Assembly (NCBI GenBank): GCA_018881555.1
Contig: JACAXG010000026.1
Location: forward strand, 6,240,798-6,304,797
DNA: 64,000 nt
Direction: 5' to 3'
DNA from: Amblyornis subalaris
Lineage: Eukaryota; Chordata; Aves; Passeriformes; Ptilonorhynchidae
Part shown: positions 10,701 to 22,700 of the stretch, piece by piece
Layout of the letters: each line of letters begins with the position of its first letter
Position numbering within the stretch: the stretch's first letter is position 1
Position numbers and translations under genes: made by a program
The notes under the pieces: generated by a model
Database searches by the model: none
Told to the model about the DNA's origin: nothing
The model's input: only the letters and a program-made list of their open reading frames with translations

Positions 10701-13700
10701 CCTGTTCNTGGTTTTATGCATGCAGTAGGATCTTGCAGAAGCTTAAATGAGAAGTTTGATTACCACGGGAGTTTAATGATGACTCCTATCCCAGTCTCTT
10801 AATTGCTAAACCTGGTACACTTCATCTGCTGGGCAGTAATTGTCACAAGATGCAGGGTTCAAGGTCTTCTAAAGTGCCCATTGACATGGAAAGTTATCTG
10901 AAGTTCAGGACTCCTTTCCTAGGTTTCCTGGATCTTAGAGTTTTAAGTAGTATGAAAATCTTTAACCAGAGATTACTTAATCAACTGTTAGTCAGCTGCT
11001 GTGACATTGACGGTGACATGTGAATTAGTGACTTTGCCTTGACTAATCTGTGTTTCTCAGGAGGTATTTTATGCGTTCAGAATGCTGCTGCAGAGATTAT
11101 TATGGCTCGTCACTTTGCTCTCCTCTGCCTGCCCCCCTCTGCTGGCTTCCCCTGTGTTGCATCAAACTTCAGCTGCCTCTCTGTCTTCACTTCCAGTTCT
11201 TGCCTCTTCCAGAGCCAAGCCCTCTTAATAGACAGATGAAACTACCACTCCTAAATGTCTGGTTCTGCTTTTATTGCCGCTTTACAAAAAATGCGTTTTT
11301 ATGTGAGCACGTGTATGCTTTGCTACTGGTTCCATTCACACTTCAAGAAATTAATCGTGAATATCTTCGATTCTGCCTCAGTATTGGAGCATTTTAAAAC
11401 TCCTTGTTACAGTGCCTGCAGAGATTTGTACAGACTAGGGAGCTTGGTTTTGGAGCCAGTATTGTTTCAACATACTTCCACACTAATTTAATCGATTGTT
11501 GCTTGCATGCATTCGTAAGCTTTTAATGACAGGGATGCTTTTTGCTCTTGTTGCAACTTCTGGTTGATTTAATGAAACTTTTAGATGCTGTGTGAAACAT
11601 TTTAAATTTGGAGAAGTTTCAACAACTGTATGGCTCACCAGCATGGAAGAATGTGTGTGTCCCCACCCCTCTATTACATTAATTTAGTTACTTTCTATTT
11701 TTCTTCCCCCCCCCCCGCCCCCTTTTCTGTTTTAGGGAATTCTTGTTTTTACTCCTTTTCACCTTTCAGGGGATGACTAAAAGAAAAGCCACTTCAGCCA
11801 GTTGCCATGGGACTAAGTGGCAGTGAAGTCATAGTTCTGTGGAAACCTGTTTCAGTAGCAGCTGCAATATAAGCAGCCCCTGCATCCTTGCTGGTCCTTT
11901 CCTNTACTGCAGTTGTAAATAGGTGTGGTAAATAGGTCTCTGTTGCTGAAAACTTTAAATTTTTTGTCTGGTTTGATTGCACGATTTGAAACAAGAAAGA
12001 GTTTTGCCACCAACTTGTCCTGGTACAGGGCAGGAATGAGTGACAGGAAGGATGGCAGAAGAGCGTTAGGAGGAAAACCTGTTCTATTTGGTCAGTATTT
12101 TCCCAAGGGANGAAAATATCTGTAAAACCTTGGCCTGGAGGGAACTTAAATGAGGAGTAAGACTACATGGCTAAATCAGGCAATTGGTCGAATGGCTGGA
12201 TGTCACCTCAAAGATTATTTCTGCATCCCTCTTGAAGTTGTACCTGGCATTCATCTGGCTTCATGGTGAGCCAGTTCAAGGAGTTTAAAAGTTAGAAAAA
12301 GAGTAGATTTTTGTGAGGTCAGTTTTCTACCTGTTCCATTTCCTGATCCAACTCCATGAGATCAAGTCTGAATTATAACGAAAGAGTGTCAGCTGGAACC
12401 TCAAATGCACATGGGTGGAGTATATTATTACTGTTGTTTATTTATTTTTTTAATGACACCTACTTACTGGATCATGTGTTCAAAAGGTGACAAAGAGGCA
12501 AGATTTGGAGCTTTATTGGTTGTACACTGCAGCCATTCACTGGTGCTGTGATGTCCTTTAGCTGCTGTCAAGAAGCATCTGAGGTACTTGATGGTTGCAA
12601 ATTTTGCAGTTCCATTTGCTGCTACATTTTTTTGATAGATGTTTTTCATGCCCTACAGCTAAAGCCTATATGCTTAGTGTGCTGAAAAATGATTAATCAA
12701 CAAGAACTATTTGGTGTGTTGGAGGGAAAGATGAGAACTTGATACATTCTCAACTGTTTGAACTTGTGCAGAATTAGTTTGCATAAGGAATTGAAATTTC
12801 CTGTATTCACTTATCCTGCATCTTCAGTTCTTTATTTTAGATGTAGTAACACTACAAGGAATATTGCATCTCAATTGTGTTAGGCATGTAAAAATAATGT
12901 GTGTGTGTGTGTGTATATATATTTTAAAGTCTCCCTAAATTTTAAATGAGTAGTTAACTTCATGGCTAACTAGGGTGGATATTCTAATTCTTTGNGCTTA
13001 TTCCTCTCTGTCTGTTTCTTTCATGGTGTGAGTGGGGCAGGGAGGGAAACACGAGTGGGTAGACTGAAATTTTCCTCTGTCATTGTGATGCTTCACCTTT
13101 ATATTTAAAAAAAAAAAAAAGGCAACAAGAAAAGAGCCCCAAATCAACTCCATGCTACTGAATCAAATAGTTGTCAATCTTAATCGAAAACTTGCATGTA
13201 CTGGGAAAAAAGCATTGCTTGTTCAGTAGCTCGGAAGAGCCAAAGCCCCTTTACTCAAGTGAAAATAATATGGCTGCTCAGTTAAGTGTTGGATTGTGCT
13301 GAGCTCCCCGATGCATTGACTGACAGATGTGCCCAACGCATTCACACTGCCAGTGAGCTGCTGCTTTCGGCTCCCTTTTAAATGCCATCAAATTGGCAGG
13401 AAAAAAGATCGAATCATGTGACTTGATTGCTTAGTGACTGTGTAAGCCTCTGATATCTGTCCGTAATGGGAAAGGGAGTGACTTGCAGAGCTAAAGGCAA
13501 AACAACCTGTGCAGTTGGTGTAGGCTTGGCAGACGAGGGGCAGGGTTTTGTGTAAGTTGTGTCAGGATTTGGGCTCTGATCTTTTTCTTTTTTTGCGTTC
13601 GCTGAGAAAAGTCTTTTTAATGATGGGCCTTCATTTCATTTTACACTTCCCAGNACTATTTTTAGACAGTTCCTTAAAGACTCTGCAGTGCAGTCTGAAG

Positions 13701-16700
13701 GTGCAGTTTCGCGTTACACCTGTCCCCGTTACAGATGTGGTGCTGTTACTTCTGGTGTAGCATCGTGTGTCTGCCAAGGTTGTTGCCCCTTCCAGAGGTT
13801 GTTGCCCCATCCAGCGGTNGCATTGGATTCCTGCTCCCCTCCCTCGTGTCAGAACAGCCTGGTGCAGCTGCTGCCAGACTCCATCCAGCTGATAACTACG
13901 GAAAACTTGGAACTCATCGTGATCTTCTGTTGATACAGGGCTAAACACTACTCCTGCTTAAAACTAATCTTAATCCCAGTTTGTGTTACAATATCCCCTC
14001 CCCCTTTCAGTTGCCCTCCGAAAGCTTATCCTTCCCTTCAGTAAGGAGATCCGAATGCCCCCTCTCTCCACTTGATAAGCACGTCCCTCTCAGGAAGGTC
14101 ATCAGCCAGCAGTTGCTAGGATACGGGCTGGTGGCTTTGGGTTTAGCAACCCAAAAGCTTCAAGAATGTGCTGAACAAGTAAGGAGCACAAGGACAGTTG
14201 TAAAGGAAAAGGGATGTTGCAGAGAATCTGAAGGCAAAGGGAGTGTTGAGGAAAAAACGAAGTTGTGAGGAAGTAAAAAAAAAAAAAGATAATTAAAGCT
14301 TTAGCCTGTGATTTTTAGGTTTTCACATTTGCATAGCTATTTCACCTGATCTCAGTGAACTGTGGTTGGGAGTGAAATGAAGCTCGTGCTTCACATTTGC
14401 AGAGTTGGGGTTATTGGTAGTTCTGTTTATATGAGCCTTAAAGTTAAGAATTTTTTTATTAGATTGGGAGGATGAGTAACTTGTAGCTTAATTGTGCAGT
14501 ACCTTTTAAACTGGGGCAGGGATATGCAACACTACATGAATTGGAGCTATTTATTAATTTAATGCTGTCTGAAGACATCCAGACTGAAAGAAATTTTTTT
14601 GTGTGTCTTTGAAGAAGTGTGCCAGCCTGTTTCCTATCGTTTTAGTTTTTTTTAAACTCGTGTGATTTGACAGAGGATTTGTGGATTCAAGTACATGTGC
14701 TTCAGAAAAGTGGTGCTTCTACCCTCACCGCACCCTGTTTGCTCAGAGGAAGTGAAGTTTGGAAATACAAGCCCACTGTTGTGAGACCCAGCAGCAGAGT
14801 TGACTGTCCACATGGTAGAACTTTCCCAGGCTTGTTCTTATATGTAGGGGTTTTTTGTGTGTGTGTGTTTCGTTTTGGGTGNGGGTTTTTTTGGTTTGGT
14901 TTTTTTCTGGTGGTTTTGTTGTTGTTGTTGTTTTAATAAATGCCCTGCTGTTTCATCAGCCTTCTCTTTGTAGCTTATGGCAAAACCTTATTTTGTTCAC
15001 ATAAGTCTTTTAGCTGCATCACATGTGGAAAAAGTGTTCTGAAAACTTAACCAGACCAGAGTTCTGAGAGTTTGGTCACTCAGCCTCTTGGAGGTATTGG
15101 TGAGGTAGCGGAGACAAAATGTGCAAGAAAGGGTTTTAAAATCTTGCCTTTACTAACACTGTGTATAAAACTCTAGCTCTTTCTACAACAATTGCTGTGT
15201 GGATTTAGTTTCCTGAACTGTTTTTATATTTAGTCTGGGACTAAATGAACTAGGAAGGAGGAGACACTGTGTGGAACAAGGACTGGAGCCAAATCTCTGC
15301 TTTTATTCCTGGCCTGTCTGTACTTTCTCTGGCTCCATAAACTGTTTTTTCTGCACAGTAGGACAGTTTCACTAAGATCTGGGACTCCAGTTTAGAGAGC
15401 ACTGACCTGGGAGGTCCTAAATGCAGGTGTGAACATCTTCTGTCTTGATTTTACTCTGTCTTTGAGGATTAACGAGTTTTCTGCCTAGTGGGTTTAGGGT
15501 AGTGTAGAGAGGCAAGTTTTTATCGTCTCTTTAACCTTTTTGCATTGGGTCTTTTTGAGGTTTAAGTAGAAGAATATGTAGCATGTTAATGTCACTAGCC
15601 CTGGAAATGTTAGGTTTAAGTAGGCTTTTTGCTTTTGCTAAGATGTTTTGTTGGGGTTTTTTTTACTGCTTACAGTGAACTGTGCTTATCTCTGAAATTT
15701 GTATCGTTGCATTGTATGATAACACTTAGAGTGTGAAGCATGGAAAAAATGTGGTCTGTGGAGCATGTTAAACAGTAACCGTTTAACACTTGCTATTAAC
15801 AGAACAGTACTTTCTTTGTTAGGAAAAGCTTTGTGATTTGCCTTTATCAGCACGAGATTATCCTAAAAATCTGAATTCTCTGCAGCGTTCTAAAATTAGA
15901 ACATACTAGAACCAAACCTCTTTGGATACATGGATTCAGGTGCAGTAATGCTGTGTGACTTTCTCTTCTCTTGTTTTATTTACTGCCGCATGATTACCTA
16001 GCTTTTGTTAGTTCTTTACCAATTGCTTGCTTGTTCCTGTCCTTCATCTCTTGCTTCTTTTTACCTCTGTTGAGGTTACTGTGAAGCCTAAGTATTCTTA
16101 TAAATTAATAGGATGTGTATTGAGCTAATAAATATTTTGGAATCTGTCCTNAAACATTTTTGAGTTTCGTTCTCACATTAAAAATCCCTAAATCTATTGA
16201 ATTTGCTTTCTAAGGGGAAGACAACTAATTTTTTTAATCCTTATATTAAACTTCTCTTCCTTTTTATTGACATTGTTCCTTTAATGTTTATTAAGTTAAA
16301 GGAGACTGTTCAGGGACTGTTCTTTGTGTTGTGAAGTTTATAATGTGAAGAGTTAGATGGAGCAAAGCTTCATAGTCTTTTGGGCCCAAGCTTCTGAAAG
16401 CTGTGATTGTAGTGAGTCGTTTGGCTCTTGGAGATAAGATGTAGAAACTGTGAGAACCCAAATCTGAATCTGGGCCTTTTTTTTTAGGCTTTTTTTTTAC
16501 CTTTTGGGGAGAGGTCTCACTTCTAAATTTAGGATTTGGTTTGTGGTTTGGTTTTTTCACTTGTGATAAACTGTGGCAAAACAGCATAACTCTGCAGCTT
16601 TGTGGCCATCTCAGCTGTGCTNATATGACTCATCTCCTAGGTGCTGCAAAAACCACTAAAATGAGTAACGCCAAACACTCGTTTTCCTTTATTCTTTTGC

Positions 16701-19700
16701 GGAGGCAGCTTCTAATCCAGTTACTTAATCAGCAGGACCCTCCTTTGACTGCTGAGGATGCTGATGTTTGGTGGTGTGAGGAAGCAGGAGATGNTTGTGG
16801 GATGGTGGCTGCTTGTGGGGATTTCAGCCGTGGAGACTTGTGTTCGCGTTAGGCTGTGCCAGTCAACAGCAGGGAGTCTCCTCAGCCAGGCGCTCCTCCG
16901 TGTGTACCTTCCTCCCTGTGTACTCCCTGCTTGCTAAGGGTGTAAATTTAGGTTGACTCATTCACTTCTACAGGGCCTTATTTCAGAAGTGCAGGTTTGA
17001 AATAAGATGGTGTAGAACTTCTGTCCGAGGGAAGTTGGGAAAAGGGAGAGTGGGGAACTTTGCTCTGTAAAATCATTACAGCTAGCTGAAAAAAGGAGAT
17101 GAACTTTGGAGAAGAGGCGTATTTGGAAGTAAGATGTGGATGGTGGAAAGGTAGTTCTTGAGACTGAAATGTGCCCAGTGAAAAGATTTGATCACAGGTA
17201 CATCTCTAATCTGCATTTGAAAGAAAAGTCTAAGCTGAAGTGTATCTTAAGTGAGTTTTATAGCTTGTAGCTCTCAAAGCACTAATGTGCATTTCTGGTT
17301 GTGATCATTACTTGCTACTTTAGGCCTCATTCTGTGGAAAAAAGTATTTATATATGTAGAACCTCTCCTTGTTTGCAGTCAGGTATTGGTAAACAAGGCT
17401 GTTTTTGGAGAGCCTGGTAGTAAGGTACTCTGAAGATGCAATTGGATCACACCAAGTACAGCAGCATCTCTGAACTCAGCTCTTGCCCTGTGTAGAAGCA
17501 GTCCTGTTACCCATCTAGGGACGGACTGTGTCTGTTGGGTTACATAACCCTTCTGTGGCATAGCCCTATCTAATTCCAGACACATTCATGCCAAATTTAG
17601 ATGCACACTTACGTTTGTGTAAGCCAGCAGTGCAGAATTTCGATGTATCCTGATTAAATAAGAAAATACTAAATGCATAAATAATTCATCTAATAATTTA
17701 CTTTCTGTTATTTATTAGTATATGTCATAGCTCTGCTTATGTCTGTGTTTGAATGAAAAAAGCTTTGCTCCATTTTAATTTTTTGTCTGGTTTTTGTTTT
17801 GAAGATTCTTTTATACTAGAAAACAGCTTCCATTGGGTTCCATAAAATATTTCATTTTCCCTAGATTATTCTTAGTGATAACAATGTAGTTTGCTAAACT
17901 GTATTCTGCTTGAGTGACATTTAAAGGTAAGTTCAGGTATTCAGAATGAAAGACTTTTCCTAAAGATGATCGACTGGTTTGCACCCCTTCAGAAATCATA
18001 TGAAAAACTTGTTCAATCATACAGATATAATTTGCCATGCTCTTTAGGGTCAGTTTCCCAGAAAAAGAGTGTTTTATTCCACTTAAGAATCTTAAATCCG
18101 AACGTTCAGAATCCAAATTGTGTATTGACCTCTTGCTTCTTCTAATACAAACTTTTATGAGGAATAATACTTATTATTCTTCATCAAGGAAGGGTGCTTG
18201 TCTCTTCTCAACNGGTCACAAACGTTCATTCTTTCGTTTGTCACAGCCAAATATGGCACATATTCTCCTTGCAAAGTACTTTGAGAACAATATACAGGCA
18301 TTTGGATCAAATGTACTTCAATGCTGACTTTCAGGGTTTTTTTTTGAGAGTCTGTTGCATGCTTCTGAGTCTACGCTTTGCAGCTATTTATTTCTTGCAA
18401 TTAGAAAGTAGATATTTTAATGCTAAGCATATTTGAGTAATTGGGATAATTAACTTGAGAAACCCTCATCTTGTGTTAAAACAAGTCTGAAAAGGGTCTG
18501 AAATTTTATCCATCAAACCATGCTAATCGAAACAAATACAGATCTTCCTTCAGCTTGATAAAATGTCTGCCTGTCATGTACTAGCACTTAAATGCCACAC
18601 TGGATCCACTCATGTTTTGAGGAGAATACTAGGGGAATAAAATAAATAGAACTTCCTTAATTTGAGTGGAAACTGAAGGAGGTAAAGCTTGGGAAAACAT
18701 GGAGAAAATGTCATCTTGTTGCTGTGTGCATTGGCTTCATGTAGATCTTTGCAGTTGCAGGATTGTGTTGGACGTGACCTCAGTCACGTCCAACCTTCTG
18801 CTCCAAACAGCATCAACACTGAGTACTTTGGTCTTCTCTGTATCAGCTATCACCTGCTCTATTTTTCTTTCTGAGTCTTTACTGCTCATGTAATAATAGA
18901 AGGTTTTCATGTGGCACTGAAGTCCCATGCTGCTTTCAGCTTTGGTTGTGTTTTGACTTCCCTGGCAGGGGTGCTGCATGCCTGGGCAATATTTGTGTAT
19001 TCTTCCCTTGGTAAGCTGTTCTTGTTTCTTCCTCCTTAGGCCAAGCTGCTGATTGATCTGTTTATTTTGCTGAGTGTTGGGATGTACTCCTTGTGTGGTT
19101 AGCAATTGTCCTTAAATACCCCCAGTTTTCTTGAGCTCTTCAGCTTTTCAGAACTTCAACCCACAGAATTCCGGCTACTGGGTAAGTCAGTCTGCCCATA
19201 TGAAGTGCAGGGTCTGTGCTGGATTTGTCTTCCTCCTCTCAGGATTTTAAACTTCACTATTTCATGGTCACTGCAGTCAAGGCTGCTGTTGATCCCAGCT
19301 CTGACAAGTTCTTAGTGTTTTTTTTCCTTGAAAGCAATTTCAAGAAAGTATGGAATGGAGCTTGACTCATTTAGTGCTGTTTTTCCCTGAAATCTTTCAG
19401 AAACCTCTTAGATTTTGTGTCGTGCTGTGTTGCCCTTCTAGTAGGCACCACAGAGGTAAAAATGTCTGACAATAACCAGTCTCTGTGATTTTTTTTAGGG
19501 ACTTTCTGGAACTGCTGAAATACTCTTTGTCAGCTTTCTTACCCCGAGGTGATGTGCAGCCAACTTTGACTGTGATGTTGTCCATACAGTCCTTTCCTTT
19601 AATCCTGACCCACAAGCTCTTAGCCAGCCTGTTGTCTATCCTGTGGAACAGCTTTTCGTGTTCCAACTGCTCTTTCAGGTAGAGGGCAAGTCACCTGCAG

Positions 19701-22700
19701 TTCTTCCCTTTGTGGCTTTCTTAAAAAGCTTGTATGCATCCATGACAAAGCGCCAGTCATGTGAGCTACCCCACACGTCTCGCTCTGGTGTCAGTTCTGT
19801 GTATGGGTGCTGTAGGTGGTTTCCCTTTCCGCATGCTTTATCCTCGCCAAGGTGTCTCTTCCTCCCGCCAACCTGACCCATGTATTTCCCATGGCTCAAT
19901 CTCTATTCCGTCCCCTGACTGCAAAGTTCAATTACCACAACCTGGAAGATCTCTCATTTACAGTGCTTGGCACCAGATTTGATGAGGTTGTTCATAACCC
20001 ACTTTGTCGAGTGGATCCCATCTCTGACTTGGCAGCCCTAGTTTCTCAGGGGTACTTGTGGCTGTAAAAATTTAACTGCTCCTTGCAGTGCCAATCCTGC
20101 AGTGAGTTCTCAGTTTGAAGGATGTGTCTCTACAAGCCTTTTCCCCCTCACAGGAAAAGAGCAAGAGGAGCAAAAGTCACCTGTCCTCCTTTGCCCCTGG
20201 AGTTTTCTAGTCACACTTGATTTGCTCCAGGCCTCCTTTGTTAATAGCAGGTAATAATTAAGTGGGGAAAAGAACAAAAAAGGAAAAAAAAAGGCAATAG
20301 TGGTGATGATAATAAGGGTTGGAGGACCCTTGACAGTCTCTGACATGTTGAATCCGGCCAAGCCTCCTTCACCAGCATATCTGGCAGCCGATGTGTGTGT
20401 CTTCTCTGCAGAAGGGAATCTCTAACTAGTATTACCTGCCCCTCCCTTGTGTTGCTAATGCTCAGTCCAGGCACAGCTAGCTCTGGCATGTACCTTAATT
20501 GAGGTGCTTGCTGCTTCTGCATGCTAGTGTTGACCAAAAAAAAAAAAGTGGAAAAAAGCTTTGTGTTTGTGGCCTTAGAGTAAGAAAGACTGCGGAGCAC
20601 TGGTGTAATCAAAAAGAAGTGTTGGGAGACATGCAGTAAGAAAGGAATTGAGATTTATGGAAGAGCTCTGATAATTAGGAGGCTCAGACTAATGTTTGAG
20701 TACCTCTCTTACCAGCTAGTGTGTGCTGGAAGCTTCACATGCAGGAGTGATTGTTGAGTGTTATCCTGAGGATTATGTGCTTTAGCTTTCATAGACATAT
20801 TTGCATGCAGTCAGTGTGCATGAAAATACTACTTGGACTTCAAAAGTATCAAAGATTGAAACTTTAAAAAAATTTTAGTGACAGTCTTCTATTTTGGGCA
20901 AAGCACTTTAGTCTGTTGGGTTCTGCTTTTATTTGGCACATGGTTACTATGTAGATTTGTATGGTTTGGATCAGAGAAATGAGTGCTGTAGTAGAAGGTG
21001 AACCTGAAATGTTTGCTATTCCTGGCTTTTAAAGGACTTTGACCAAGTTGCCAGGCAGTGATAGGCAGAACTACTGGAGTCTGGTTTCGTAGGAGTGTGT
21101 CTCTGAAATGTAGTACTTTCAGCTTTTAACATAGTTTTTCTTCCCAGTTGCCAGTGTCCCTTTCTCAGTGTTCTGCCATCTGAACAAGAAACAGTTTGTG
21201 TGATGTCTAGTTTCAAATTATACTCAGATGGAGTTGTCTGTCAATGAAGAGGCAAGAGATAGTTGAAGAATCTAATGCTACTTAGCTATGTCAGTACAGA
21301 TGAGTAACTTCAGGGACTTCTGGTTGTACTGGACTGTTATTTCTGCTTTTGTATTTGTTTGAAATTGTCAAAGAGATGAACAAGTAACAGCTGAAGAGGG
21401 AGAGAAATAAAACATTGATCATACAAGTTCCATTTATTTAGAAAAGTAGTCAAAAAAATCAACATGTGAATACTCATCTGTCCAGTTTGTTTTAGCCATG
21501 TTTTGTTTCAGCAGATATCAACTAAAAATCAAACGTTTTATACTTTTTAGAAGTAGGGATGTGTCATAGCATCCCCAGAGTATGAATTCTGTTACCCACT
21601 GTGTGCTGTGAAAAGGCAGAGTGTTGCTCTTACCTGAATTATTGTCCAGTTTGTGAAATTCTCAGCAGATCCTCTCTTGGGGAAGGGGAAGCAAATGTGT
21701 GTGCTGTGGTCCTTTGTTGTGGAACTTCAGATGGCAAAGTGACTGTGACTGAAGATGCTGCCACAGAGCAGAAGCTCTGCTTCAGTGATTTACTTCACAA
21801 TGAAAACTTAATTTCCCAGATTACAGATGTGAGGCTATTAAGGAAGTAAGTAACATCCTAATGTATTTCATTATCAGTCACTTCAACTGTACTTGGGTTC
21901 ACATCCCTTTTCTTTAATATAGTAACATTGAAAATGCAGAAATGCGATTTGGAGATGAACTTGAGAATATTGTATTACAATTCCCTAATGAAGCTGCGGG
22001 GGAAACGGAAACACAAGAGTATGGAAGTCGCTGAAAAACAGTTTAGAAATTGGCAGTATCTGCTACAGTGTGTTACGGAAACATGAATGTACTCTAAATC
22101 TACCCATAAACAGAGCTGATGGGTGGTAGCAGTGTTGTCTTCGTTTATGCAGAGCTGACCAAATTTAATCTAGTCACTAGTCAAACAACGTTTTTAAGAG
22201 ATTTAGAGTGGCTAGTTTTACACTTGGAAGTCTGAAAAGATCCTTTAGGAGGGGATAGCATTTATGACAAGTCAACTGGTGTTCATGGAGATCAGTATTA
22301 TTTAGGAAACAGTATTAATTCAACCTAGAAGCAGAGAATGAGTTATTCAGATCTGTTTACTGTGGTCAAAAAACGGGTGGTACAAATCTAATAGATTTAT
22401 CTTTGAAAAGGTGGACATTGTTGGGAAGAGACATTGCACATAAATCTCTATCCTACCTCAAATTGTTGTGGGTTTTTTTTGTTGGTGTTTCCTCCCTCGC
22501 TTCCCCCAAGACTGAAAGTAATGTCATGAAAAGTAATACCATGAATGGTAGGAAACAAAATAATTCTACCCAGTTTGTTAGTAATTAACAATTTTGAAGG
22601 CCTTTTCTTGCAGGCTGTTGTCTGGAATTTAGTATGTCAAGTGGTTTCTCTTTCTGAAGTATTTTTTTTTAAATAGCTGTTAAAGATGCCATTGTTTTGA

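Noticed and set aside
13981..14268. 95-codon frame with a plausible helical middle, +
   Set aside because: No acceptor at its start, unrecognised sequence and low-information ends; insufficient support for a gene.
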